Shown here in pieces: positions 48,201 to 59,918 of a stretch of 64,000 nucleotides of DNA. Positions within the stretch are counted from its first letter, which is position 1. Every line of letters starts with the position of its first letter. The DNA is taken from contig NC_063172.1 of the NCBI RefSeq assembly GCF_023159225.1, positions 35,461,832 through 35,525,831 of the forward strand, in the 5' to 3' direction. This DNA is from Perognathus longimembris pacificus. Lineage: Eukaryota > Chordata > Mammalia > Rodentia > Heteromyidae. The translations under genes were made by a program, and so were the position numbers. Below the pieces are notes generated by a model that saw only the letters and a list, made by a program, of their open reading frames with translations, was not told where the DNA came from and ran no database searches.

Positions 48201-48810
48201 ATGAAGTAAATCATTTTCTTAAATTACTTTGTTTCATTATTGCTCTTTCTTGAGAGAAAAAAAAATTGGTAAATAAAGTAGACAAAAAAAATTTGGCTGG
48301 AATAAATGATGCCAATGTATCAAGGAAATCCAATATCCCAAATGAGCCACCAACTATCTATACAGAATATCTTAAAAATACAGTGCTTAACACTGACCCC
48401 CCCATAAATCAGAATAAAATCCCAAGGAAAGCCAGAAAGACGATTACGGAAATATGGATGAAGCAGAGCATTAGCAGAAGGAGGCAAAGTTCGTCTGTTG
48501 TTTTTGTTTTTGATTTTGTTTTTCAGAAAATAGGGTTGCCACTAGCACTTGCATATTAATAATAAAAATGACAGTAATACCTATACCTATCCATGTAGCA
48601 CCTATATTCTATACTAGTCATTGTTCACACCCATTGTGTTTCATGGGCCGTACTATCTTTTTGTAATATTATCCTCTTCCTTACAAACGTCATTTCCTTT
48701 CCTTCATATCTAAGAATAGATGCTGTTGCCCTTTGTAAATGCTTCCTCTGTGACAAGATCTGCTCAGGCCTCTTGACTTACCATCACCAATCCATGCTTT
48801 GGGCTTGTCA
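48201..48810. other. Unannotated interval
   Basis: No recognised element; its right part may belong to the L2 that follows. Confidence 0.35.
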
Positions 48811-48819
48811 GTATTTGAG

Positions 48820-49235
48820 TGCCTTGTTTCTTTCCTGCTTCTGAGGTTTTGTGCATGATTTTCTCCCTCCAGGAGTCTTCCTGTGCCTACTTCCCCTACC
48901 TCAATCTTACCTGTGACATCTCACTTTCACCTTTTCTCCTCCAAGAAGCTTTTCCCAAATACCAAAACCAAAGTAGTGCCCCACTGTCTCACACAATCTG
49001 ACTCCTGCCTTTGTTAGCTGTTCTCTTCCAGGATGGTGCATACTTATTTGTAAGCACTTTCTCAATTTGTAGGCATTTATTTTCATGTATATTTTACTTT
49101 AATTTGTTTCTCCCTCTGTAATGCATCACAAAATCATTTGATTCCCATTTGATAACAGATACACAACCCATAGCAAAGTACCTGGTACATAGTAGGTTAT
49201 CAATAAATATTTACTGAATGTGACAAATAACTTGC
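48820..49235 (+). mobile_element. L2 3' end, well preserved
   Basis: CTCCCTCCAGGAGTCTTCCT, CCTCCAAGAAGCTTTTCCCA, AAAGTACCTGGTACATAGTA and GGTTATCAATAAATATTTAC follow the L2 3' end closely and in order. Confidence 0.75.
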
Positions 49236-50760
49236 ATTGATTTCATAAAGTCTTTCCTTGAACTGACTAAGGACTGTCTTAGCTACATAGACGATGATTA
49301 CCTAAAATATGATCCAAGGCAAATTTCATTCTAAAAAAAAATCCTAGGATGAGAACTTTCCCTGGAGAGAAAGTTCCAGACATTACATCTGTTCCAGCAG
49401 AGACCATCTCTGGCCAAGTCCACCCTTTGGGTTGCTTCGGTAGGGTCCCAAAAGACCCACACTGTTAACAACTTTTAGGCTAACACTTTGAAAGTGAAGT
49501 TGTAATGCCCTGAGTTTCTAAGTTTGAGAGTGGATGTGGGGAGGGCGAGGGGATGACGTGTAAACACAAAGCAAAGTAGTATTGGCTTTGGTACAGGAAG
49601 CAATCACACACTGGAAGAGTGGTGAGGAAGTGTCGAAGGGGACAAGGCAGTGGGGCTGCACAGTGCAGAGGAGCAAAGAAAATATTACCTATGGCAACTT
49701 GAGATCTAGAAAAGAAATGGCCAGATCCTGCATAAGGAGAGAATAATGTTGAGAGTGTTATTTGTGTTTTGCTTTGCATTTTACTGTGTCTGATCAATTA
49801 AGAGGACAGAACAAGGGAGATGAAAGAAGAGAAAGCAAAACAGAGAGAACTGTTGAGCTGAAAGTGAAATTTAAAAAGATAGAAGAGGCGGATATTTGTT
49901 GTATAGAAAAATAGATTTCATTCACATTTTCACCCTAAAGATTTTCAAGGTCAGCAATGCTATTTGAGTATGCAGTCCCATAACCCTTTGCAATCTAGGA
50001 AAGGCTTAAAGCAGTGTGACTGGCTAACACACTAAGCAAGGATTCTAAGAATCAAGAGTGTGTGGTTTCCCTATAGCATTTTTCTGTGCCCAGGGTAAGC
50101 AAAGAACACTCCCCAAAAAAGAAATATAGCTGTCACTTTTGAGGCATGGCATCAACCCAGTACATTTCCCAACCATCTAAAGAGAATGGTCCAGGCATAA
50201 ATACTGCCTCTTTGGGGCAAAAAAACACAGAACAGGAAAAATAAAAACCCTCTGGGCCTTCCTCTTTCTACAGAAAGAAAAACAATTGAAACTCAGTCAC
50301 AATACTAGTTGTTTCTGATCAAAAGATGAAGACATCTTGGAGAGAAAAACCAGAGGTCCTTAGGGTGGAGCTAAGATCTTGGGACAAGTGACAAGAACCA
50401 CTCTCAGGCTGCAGATGTAGATTCTAATCCAGTTTCCCCTAAGGAGAGGAAATCCTACAGCATCTTACTGCTTTCCATATTCACCACAAAAACAAGATTG
50501 CTATTATCTTCTCTCCTGTGATTAGATGGTTTCTTTTTGTTTTATAATAATTTTATCTTTACTGTCAAGGTGTTAACATACTACAGAGAATTCTCATTTA
50601 CTCCCTAAATGGTTCCCCTATTAACATTGAAAATAATCATGGAACATTTGTGACAACCAAGGAACTCACCCTGCCATCATCACAGAATCAATTAAACTCT
50701 AAATTTCACTCTGCCTTTACTACACTTTTCATTTGGATAATTATGGTTTTCAACTTCCTT
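49236..50760. other. Unannotated interval
   Basis: Unique-looking DNA. A 105-codon minus-strand frame at 49480-49797 has no other support. Confidence 0.4.
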
Positions 50761-50781
50761 TGATATGTGGCAGCATATGAA

Positions 50782-50845
50782 TTCCTCTTCCTCCTCTTCT
50801 TCTTCTCCTTCCCTCCCCACCCCGCCTTCTTCTTTTCTCTACTTT
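50782..50845. repeat. (CTT/CCT)n pyrimidine tract
   Basis: Nearly pure C/T. Confidence 0.8.
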
Positions 50846-50869
50846 CAATAACAGTTTTGAAGTATACTA

Positions 50870-51105
50870 TATTGATTAACTATGCATATTGAAAACAGAG
50901 TATATTTGTCTCTCAATTGTAGGGTTTTTATTTTTGTATTGTTAGATTGTTCCAGTCCTAGAATCAGCCACTTTCATATGAGCCTTTGTTCTATCTCCTG
51001 GATGATAGTTATTTTAGAAAGAAGATCTGACTGCTGTGTGCCTATTGTTCCATTCTTATTTTTTTTCTCTTTGCAGAAAGAGAGTATTAGGTCTATTGTA
51101 TCCCA
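50870..51105 (+). mobile_element. Possible old L1M 3'-UTR fragment
   Basis: CAGTCCTAGAATCAGCCACT and TTAGAAAGAAGATCTGACTG match, in order, a block I associate with old L1M 3' UTRs. Confidence 0.35.
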
Positions 51106-53456
51106 TTCACACTAAGTCTATTGAGGGCATAGGTGGAGGCCACCTCCTGTGGTCGCCAAACAACCTATAAAGCTCTTTCCAGCCAGGGTTAGGAACCAAG
51201 ATCTGTGGATCATAAATATCAGATACTACTACTGTTTAATCCTGCTCTAACAGAAGTAAGTTTCTTACCAAAGAGTGTCCTGTTTTACTTTCTTTTGTTC
51301 CTCCTTCATAAAAATGCCATTAACTTGGATAGTTTTCCCGAACGGCTTTCCTTGAGCATGACATAAGGAGATTGAGGTCTCATCTCAGCTCCTCAGAGAC
51401 CTGGACTGCAGAATACTGTCACGTAACATTCACTAGAGAATAACTCCTGACTGCATTTTGCACTGTGAGATAGAGCCTAAGCACTTATTTTTTTAAATTA
51501 TTTTTGGATCTTCTAGGCATTTAATACATTTAAATATACCATCCATAGAAAAAGGATCACTCTAAAAGTAGATAAGAAACATATTACAGTAAGCATATTC
51601 CAGAGAATGAAACCTGAAGACACACATTCACACATCTGGCAGTGATTCATAATTGAATATCATTTTCTCTCCAGTTGTATAGTTTACATCAGCCTCAATC
51701 CTCAAACTGAAAGTAGCTGAGTAAGATTGCTGGCACTAGCTCTTTCTTCCAGCTCCATATGTGCAGAATAAAAGGTTTGACTATAATTCACTCTGGGAGC
51801 ATCACAGGGAGAATTTCAATGAAGGTGGTGAAAGAAAATAATTACGTGTGTAGCCTTAGGCTACAAGGAAAATAGCACTCTCTCTTTTACAATGTGCTTC
51901 TAATGGATATGTGTGAGAAGCAGCCTAGAGGATGGGATCATTATCTTATGTGACTACATCAATATCTGTTGGGAACAGTATAAATTGATGAAACAAAAAA
52001 GAGATTTGACTTTCTCCTAATGACATATATTAAATACAAACTAAAGTCACAGGGAAACTATTGAAAAATCCATCCCAGAATTTAGAAGTATGGACAGTTT
52101 GTTTCAGACACTTTCTGGCCCTGATAAATACATCTAGCTAAAACTACAGTGACTCTGATATGGTACTCTACAATGTGATATAGCTACACTCTCAATTCAT
52201 GCTACATAAGAACAACCCTACAGGCATATGGTAAAGCCACATTATACGACTGATACATAAGCCAGAGCACAGCAAGTGGTGAAATGGAGGTTTTTAAGAA
52301 TTTGAGTATAGGGCTTCTTGTAAATATCAAACTAAAGAAAATCTTTGTGACCGTGATCTTAAATGTAGATCATGACCTATTTCAAAATCCATTTTATTTT
52401 CCCAAGCTCACTCCATAGAAATCTGATTTTCTAGGCTCCAGGATAGCTGCTTGATTCTACACAGAAAGCAACTGCCCATGGCAATTCTAGTGTAGTTATT
52501 ATAGGAATCATATTTTAAATGAGAGTTTAAAAGAAAGAGGCATTGCCAATTGATTAGTTTGAATTAATTAAATCTCTGTTAAGTTAGGTCCCTACTAATT
52601 CAATATTTCCATTGTCAGTGTGCAAAGGGGAAATTGAAAAAAAGGCTAGCATGTGATAAGTTATATTTCAATTCCATTTTGGCAGTCATATTGCTATTCT
52701 CAAATTTTAGTTCCAGAGCCAAAGCAAAAGGCATGGGTCCAATCTCCAGGAAAAGTTGCTATGTGGGAAGAGCTGTGTTTGGCTTCACGAACTTTAGTTC
52801 TATTATGTTTGTCTCACTGGAATAGGTGTGAAGAAACAACTTAATCATTCAGAAATGTCCAGGTCACATGGCTCAGCTGGTCTGCATCCCCCTGTATTCC
52901 CTCACCACCCCAGCCCATCTCCTGACACTGTATTGTCACATGAAACCACTCCAGTTACTTTTCACCATTGTTCCCCTCTAAAATTTCCTGTGTACTTTGC
53001 TCCTGTAGGTTCCTTATATATTTTTGAAATCGTACAACCAAAGGATCAACCACACCAACTAACTTCCTCCTGAAGGACTTGACATCATCCTGCTCCTGTT
53101 CAAATCTATGTAGAACCCAGGTGCTGTAGCCACATCCCTCCCTTTCCTGCACTCTCTAAAAACTTCATTAGTCTTATTCAAGCAATAGGTTTTTTCTACA
53201 AATTCTAGAAAATAAGGCACATAGAGGCTTTGAAAGCCTGTGGGAACATAAATTAATATGTAAGACAAGGTAGAAATGGGGTATGAAATACAGAATTTGA
53301 ACTTAGACAACACATATCAATGAAAATGAGCTTGTCTTCTCATTCTTTGTTCAGAAAGCCACAAGTTGCTCAATGCTAAGAAATGCTTCAAGAGCAGCTC
53401 TAGAAGCAATAGAACTAAAGGTGAAATTCTAGTTTTATTATCATTTATTTCATTAA
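51106..53456. other. Long unannotated interval
   Basis: About 2.3 kb with no confidently recognised element and no gene signal. Confidence 0.4.

Positions 53457-53460
<4 letters not shown>

Positions 53461-53507
<47 letters not shown>
53461..53507. repeat. (TG)n microsatellite
   Basis: About 23 TG units directly joined to a reversed SINE. Confidence 0.95.
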
Positions 53508-53508
<1 letters not shown>

Positions 53509-53722
53509 AGTACTGGGGTTTGAAATCAGACCTGCACACTGTCCCTTTTTTATTTAGGCTAGTGTTCTACCCCTTGAGTCGTAGTTCCATCTCCAGCTTT
53601 TTACTGATTAATTGCAGGTAAGAGTTTCATGGACTTTCCTCCTCAGAGGGCTTTGAACCACAATCCTCAGATCTCATCCTCCTGAGTAGCTAGGATTATA
53701 GGAGAGAGCCCCCAGAGCCTGA
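53508..53722 (-). mobile_element. B1-Geo composite SINE, reversed
   Basis: Reversed Geo (GTACTGGGGTTTGAAATCAG start), then reversed 7SL-like head (CCTCAGATCTCATCCTCCTG). The A-tail position is occupied by the (TG)n array. Confidence 0.8.
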
Positions 53723-54670
53723 TTTTATTATTGAATCTTTTTTTAATGTAACTTGTCAAGTATACATTCTTTTTTTTGTAATTACATTTTATTGTGTTTT
53801 CTATTTAAAACATACTCCTGTGGTAGGTAAGTTTATAATTGCAGATGGCTCAACCTTTTGTATTTAAATAGAAGTCCAACAGACCTAAACTCCAAGGAGT
53901 TGCCTTTGTTCAGTAACTGAACAAAAAGTATATTTTAGATTGGGTTCTTGAAAAATTATTAAAACCCTTTGATAATTTAGAATTTTTTTTGTAATTCAGA
54001 ATAGTGAACTCATACAAGAAAAACAAAGATTTTCCCTCTGATAAATGCCAGACATTCTATTCAATACCTTAGAAGAATCAAATTTAGTCTTCAAAAAAAC
54101 TTTAAGAAGTGCACTTTTTTAAAGCTGCTAACTTTCACAAGTATCAGAAAATTCAACATAAAGAAATTTACAGCAAGAAGTTATTCTTGGTGGAGCCAAT
54201 ATCACCAAGAATATAACTTTTAATAACCCCAACTCTGTGAACTCTGTGTCATGAGTCTTATGGTTGGATTGCTCTTCTACTCAAAACCCTTGAAATTCCT
54301 CCTGGCACAACATAATTACTTAGTTGTATACAAACATAGAAATGTTACCTTATCATGGACTCATAGTAGGTTGTTTGCAAAATGGATGGTTTGTAAAACA
54401 AAATGTGGGTCTCACAAGTTGAAGAGAAACACAAAATAGCTGCCATATTTATAGCTGAAAATTACCCATTAGAATGTTTTTTTCTTCATTTAAACAATGG
54501 GAAACTTTTAAGAAGTAAGCAACATAACAGTGTTTTATGTAAACTGAGCTCCAGTTCTCAAGATGTTCACTATAAACTGTAAACTATTTCAAAGATTGTG
54601 TTATTGGTACTAATTTCTGGAACCAAGGCTCCTTACCATTCTGTCCACGGGGAAATTGAACTTGTGATCT
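53723..54670. other. Unannotated AT-rich interval
   Basis: No recognised element. Confidence 0.4.
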
Positions 54671-54671
54671 T

Positions 54672-54985
54672 TCTTTTTTTTATATTTGTAGGGAATGTTT
54701 ATTTTTTTCTCAAATTTTTATTATCAAACTGATGTACAGAGAGGTTACAGTTTCATATGTTAGGCATTGGATACATTTCTTGTACTGTTTGTTACCTTGT
54801 CCCTCATACCCCCCTCCCTCCTCCCCCTTTCCTTTCCTCCCGAGGTGTTCAGTTTACTTACACCAAACAGTTTTGCAAGTATTGCTTTTGTAGTTGTTTG
54901 TCTTTTTTTACCCTGTGTCTCTCAATTTTGGTATTCCCTTTCAATTTCCTACTTCTAATACCAGTATACACGGTTTCCAATATAC
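54672..54985 (-). mobile_element. L1 3'-end fragment, reversed
   Basis: Reverse complement of the family at 9143-9406: terminal block GTACAGAGAGGTTACAGTTT, pyrimidine tract 54808-54840, then CAAGTATTGCTTTTGTAGTT. Open stretches of 63-78 codons are inside it. Boundaries approximate, no clear target duplication. Confidence 0.7.
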
Positions 54986-55780
54986 TCAGATAAGATTACA
55001 GAGATAGCAAGTATACATTATTATAAGTATATACTTATTATGCAGTTTCTAAGTGTGGAAAAATAAATATGTGTATAAATATGTATGTTTGTGTGTGTAT
55101 GCATGTGTATGCACTGAAAAGCTTACTGTCTATGCTGCTGAGAAATTTTATCATGATAATTTAAGACACAAAGTGAAGAAATCTGACCAAAATAAACTGC
55201 CTGTTACTGAATTAATATAAAAAACAAGTAAGAATTTTTAAAATAAGCACTTTGAAAAAGATTATTTTAGAGGGCTTAACCAGTTTGTAGGAACCAAGTA
55301 TTCTTCTTTCTAAAAACAAAGCAAATAAGCAAAAGCCCAAAGTAAAACATTAGCAGCAACACTACTCTAGAATTATTTTTATGATAGCTGATGAAATTAA
55401 GCATGTCTGTGTTATTTTTGTTAAAAAACCAATATGCCAGCACTAGCAAACACTATTCAATTCTGCTTCCTTGAACCAGATGGCTAATCATTAAGAAACA
55501 TCAAAGATGCAGCAGGTCTTGCTTTCACACAGCCACTGGTATATTCCAAACCTCTTCCTGTCCACTTCACCTAGTTCCATGGCTCAATCTCATCTGAGTG
55601 ACAACATTTAGTCATGTCTATACTCATTTACTGTGCCTAACAGTAGAAAGTTTTAACCAGACCACCCAAGAATCATTCTGTTTCTCATGCAATAATGTGA
55701 CATGGAGTAGATCTGATATGTTTAAGACATAGAGAAAGAAATGTTTCAATGCCTAGAAAAATGTAAACCTTTCCACGGTG
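54986..55780. other. Unannotated interval
   Basis: Begins with an irregular TA/TG repeat (55055-55112). No other recognised element. Confidence 0.4.
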
Positions 55781-55784
55781 AACT

Positions 55785-56131
55785 AAATTATATCCCAGCA
55801 AAATTCATGCGTTGAAATCCCAGCCCCCAATGTGACTATTTGGAGAAAAGACTAATAAGGCAGCAATGGAGGATGAGTAAGGTCACTGGGGGGAGTCTTT
55901 CATCTCATAGGATTAGTAACCTTATAAGAAGTGACAGCATAGAGCTCTTTTTTTCCCCTGTAATCTGCCATATTGACTCAGAAAATCAGCATCTTTCCAC
56001 AGTTTAGCAAAAGACTCCTCACAAGAAATCAGCGACCAGCACCTTAATGGTAAATTTTTAACCTCCAGAAATATGAGAGAAATAACTACCTCCACTCTAC
56101 AGCATTTTGTGATAGCAGTCCAGATGTACTA
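55785..56131 (+). mobile_element. MLT1-like MaLR LTR (possible 5' LTR)
   Basis: AATTCATGCGTTGAAATCCC, CCAATGTGACTATTTGGAGA, GGATTAGTAACCTTATAAGA, CATTTTGTGATAGCAGTCCA and an end GTACTAAGATA follow an MLT1-type LTR. Non-coding, decayed. Confidence 0.65.
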
Positions 56132-56357
56132 AGATAGACCTTGGTGGTGAGAAGTGGAATGAATGGGAGGAATGTGGAAGCAGCTTTGGAGCTTGGTATT
56201 TGTAGAGGGTGGAGTTTCAAATTGTATGTTAGAAGGAGCTTGGATTTCTGTGAATCAACTGTTGGAAGAATATGAATGTTGAATACAATTTCAATGAAAG
56301 TGAAACTGAAAAGGAGAGAGCTGGAAAGAAAGTCTTTGTCTTCTTAAAGGATAAATA

Positions 56358-56610
56358 GGCCAGGTGCTAGTGGGTCAAGCCTGTAATCCTAGCTAGTTAG
56401 GAGACTGAGGTCTGAGGATTGTGAGTAAAAGCCAGCCCAGGCAGGAAAGTCCATGAGACTCTTAAATCCAATTAAGCTAAAATTAAAAAAAAAAAAAAAG
56501 TAGAGATAGGTATCAATTGGTAGAGCTGTGGCCTTGAGCACAAAAGCCCAGAGACCGTGCCATGGTCATGGGGTCCAACCCCTGGACCAGCATTGGGTGG
56601 GTGGTGGGGA

Positions 56611-56647
<37 letters not shown>

Positions 56648-56650
56648 ATA
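56358..56650 (+). mobile_element. B1-Geo composite SINE with internal A-run and (GA)n tail
   Basis: 7SL-like head, a run of 15 A at the head-Geo joint, a Geo unit, then (GA)n at 56609-56648. The internal A-run suggests that the head was once a free retroposon end or that the joint is prone to slippage. Confidence 0.8.
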
Positions 56651-56695
56651 AATACAGATTATTGGTTGGAATATAGCCATGAAAAACAATGCTGA

Positions 56696-56904
56696 GGGTC
56701 TGGGAATGTGGCTTAGTGGTAGCGTGCTTGCTAGCATGCCTGAAGCCCTGGGTTCAATTCCTCAGTACCACATAGAAACAGGAAGTGGAGCCATAGCTCA
56801 AGTGGTAAGAGTGCTAACCTTTAGTAAAAGAAGTTCAGGGAAGTACCCAGGCCCAGGTCAAACCCCAAGACTGGCAGAAAAAGAAAAAAGAAAGAAAGAA
56901 AAAG
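56696..56904 (+). mobile_element. IDL-Geo SINE, diverged
   Basis: Left monomer with GTGGCTTAGTGGTAGCGT and B box GGTTCAATTCC, then Geo and a GAAA-rich tail. Confidence 0.85.
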
Positions 56905-57934
56905 CATGCCGAGGAGGAGTCAAACAAAAAAGAGAAATACATTTTTAGAAACTGAGGAAAAATTAACCTTCTTTAAAAAAAAACATGCAAGGAAATTAGT
57001 TGAACTGTGTTCTAGTTTTTTGGGTTTTTTTTTGACAAAGAACTTACAGGATATAAAATTGAGATGCTTAGCTTAGGTTTTTTTCTAAGCAAAGTGGTAA
57101 AGGAGTGGTTTGTTTCCTCATGAATTCTTATAGCAAAATGTGCTTACTTGTAATAAAATAGAAATAAATCAAAAGGAATGAATTTCAAGATTTGGAGAAT
57201 TTTCAGCCTACCTTTGGTGCATAAAAAATGAAAGCTAGTTCTGAAGAGAACCCTAGGGGTGAACCTAAACAAACATTTGATTAGCATGGGTAGGAACCAT
57301 AAAGTTAATCAGATACCTCCACAGAAGTCAGGAATAGAGATGGAATAACAAGAGTGCTACCACTGAAGGAGACACTGGACAATATGGAGACTTCTTGTGT
57401 GCCACAGAGAAAAACCATTCTCTACTCTTTCAGAAAATGGACAATGACACCTGAGAAAATCCAGAGATTATGAGGGCTACTTCATCCATTTGAAGAACAG
57501 CTACACCATCTCCATTTCAGCAGGCCAGGAAGGCTGCAATCAAACATTTGGGAGTGGAACCATCCTGCAGAACCATGAGGATGAAAGACCAGAGGCAGAA
57601 CTGTCACACCAGTGTGTCTAGAAGGAGGAGATCATCTAAGCAAAGGTTATTCTGTGCTTTCATATCTTGCTTACATTTTTGCATTTGATTGGATCCCATT
57701 CCTCTATCCTTTCTTCTTATAAATCTATTTTGGAATAAGAACACTATGTCTATACCATGTTATACCTATAGTCTTATCCATATATCATCATAAGTTTTAG
57801 GTAAGACTTTAAGGTTTATGTTAGACTGAGTGTAAAGACCTATAGAGCTCTTGGAATATAGTGAATGTATTTTTCACATGTGATGAAGACAGGAATTCAG
57901 GAGAGACCAGCAACAGAATGCTGTTCATGAATTG

Positions 57935-58265
57935 TGTCTTCCCCACAATGGGACTGCATTTCACTACAGGACCTATACAAAGGAAATCAAGGTTTAACAT
58001 GAGGTTTAACAGTGAGTCATAATCTGATAGGATTAGAGTTTTTATGAGAAGAGATATGTGTCAAGTTCTCTCTGTGTCTCTGTCTCTCTTCTATCTCTCT
58101 CTTATTTCCACACTCTCCCCTCCCTCTCTTCTCTCTCCTCTCTCCCCACTACGCATACTGAGAAAGTGTCATCTACATACCAGGAAGATAATATATAACA
58201 GGAACCACGTTTGTCAGCATCCTTCATCTTGGACTTCCCCAAAATGTAAAAAATGAATTTGTGTA
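57935..58265 (+). mobile_element. MaLR LTR (possible 3' LTR), incomplete
   Basis: GAGTCATAATCTGATAGGAT, TTTTTATGAGAAGAGATATG, a C/T-rich stretch, then CATCTTGGACTTCCCC follow an MLT1-type LTR; the last part is missing. Confidence 0.5.
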
Positions 58266-58439
58266 GTTTAATTTACCATGTCTGAAGGTCAAAGCTCCAG
58301 GCTAACACATGGGGATTTCAGAGCTAAGATGTCTTCACTAGTTATCCTTTAGCCAATCTAGGGAGGCAAGCCTCCTCCTCTGCCAAACTTCTAATTATCT
58401 TTTCTTAATTTATACCTCTTCTTGGCATCTAATAACAGC

Positions 58440-58570
58440 TAACTTAAAACAAATGTGCTTTAAATTTATTCTGTTTATTTTCTGTCTTCTCTGGTGAGAA
58501 CATAAACTCCATGAAGACAGGGATTTCTTTTCCTTCTTTATTCTTTGTTCTATTTTCTGCATTGGGAAGA
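58440..58570 (+). mobile_element. L2 3'-end fragment
   Basis: TTTATTTTCTGTCTTCTCTG and ATAAACTCCATGAAGACAGG follow L2 3' end order. Confidence 0.5.
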
Positions 58571-59555
58571 TAAAACTTTTCTTTTGAACATTAACTTTTA
58601 GGAATATTGAACTCATTCTAGCATTTCAGGCAGGACAAAAATAAAACAGCATATAATAAAGAAGTCAAAAACTTTGCATTAATCAAAATTAAAAATGACT
58701 GAGACCTTGTAAATGACATTATTTACACAATATCTTATAGCAAAAAGTACCCATATGAACACTGGACTTGATTAAAATTTCACAAGGAAAAGAACTTCCA
58801 GAAACAAGGATTTTTGCAGAAATTTTCATCATGTAATGCTCTGGCCAGTTATAAGAAATCAAAACCATTTTTTTGCCTTGTAGGGAAATAAATACTCTGA
58901 AATGATGAACACAGATCCATTTAAGTATGATAGTTACCATGTTGCAATTTATTTTAATGTAAATTGGTTGTTACATACTGAGTTAGTACAAAGATTATTT
59001 CTTTAAAAATACAATCAAATGCATAGAAAAATATAAAAACTAAGTGCACAGTATTAAACTACATGATTTTTAGCTAACAAATCTTTGGATTGTGAAAGCA
59101 CCACTTAACTCTCTATTTGAAATCTGGCAACAAACTCACTGCCAAAAAGCACACAGTGACCTGAATTACATCATTCCCCCAGAAAACACAGCATGTGCAT
59201 TTGTAAGGCATATACCTGTTCAACAACATACCAGCTTATTTTGGTGCCCACTAAATGTCCAGCATTATCCACACAAGTTATTTAGACATTAATGTTTTCA
59301 TTAAAAAGAAAGATCTCTTTCCTGTTGACATTCCACATTTAGAGAAATCTGTCAAATAAATTACTGCAAAGTGTATTTTCAGCTAAACTTTATAACGCTT
59401 GAATTACATAATCGAGGGCGAATAACCTTTAAAGTAAAAGACAAATGGCAAAATTTAAGGGCACTTAATTTGCATAAATGTGATGTTAACAGTCTTTTCC
59501 TGATTACATGTTTCATGCTTAGTTTGTGTCAAGCATGATGTTAAGCCTTTAACAC
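58571..59555. other. Repeat-free AT-rich block; candidate conserved non-coding DNA
   Basis: No transposon signature. Around 59290-59500 there is an octamer ATTTGCAT (59468-59475), TAAT-type cores and two CpGs. Role inferred only. Confidence 0.25.
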
Positions 59556-59573
59556 TCAAATCAGTTTTTATTT

Positions 59574-59808
59574 ATTTTTTTATTTTATTTTATTATTTAT
59601 TATTATTATTTTTTTGGCCAGTCCTAGGGCTTGGACTCAGGGCCTGAGCACTGTCCCCGGCTTCTTTTTGCTCAAGGCTAACACTCTGCCACTTGAGCCA
59701 CAGCGCCACTTCTGGCCATTTTCTGTATATGTGGTGCTGGGGAATCGAATCCAGGGCCTCATGTATATGAGGCAGGCACTCTTGCCACTAGGCCATATCC
59801 CCAGCCCC
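59574..59808 (-). mobile_element. IDL-Geo SINE, reversed, full length with 13-bp target duplication
   Basis: T-rich tail, reversed Geo, reversed left monomer ending CTAGGCCATATCCCCAGCCC. TCAGTTTTTATTT repeats at 59561-59573 and 59809-59821. One of the least diverged copies here. Confidence 0.95.
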
Positions 59809-59860
59809 TCAGTTTTTATTTTTTCCAATTTTATTCTACTATAACTGGAAAAAGGAAATG

Positions 59861-59862
<2 letters not shown>

Positions 59863-59917
<55 letters not shown>
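59863..59917. repeat. (GT)n microsatellite
   Basis: About 27 uninterrupted GT units. Confidence 0.95.

Positions 59918-59918
<1 letters not shown>

Larger units (their letters stand above)
56132..57930 (+). mobile_element. Possible MaLR internal region with two later SINEs
   Basis: GGAGGAATGTGGAAGCAGCT right after the LTR and the stretch GGAACCATCCTGCAGAACCA resemble non-coding MaLR internal sequence. No open frame. SINEs occupy 56358-56650 and 56696-56904. Assignment rests on position between two like-oriented LTRs and weak resemblance. Confidence 0.35.
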
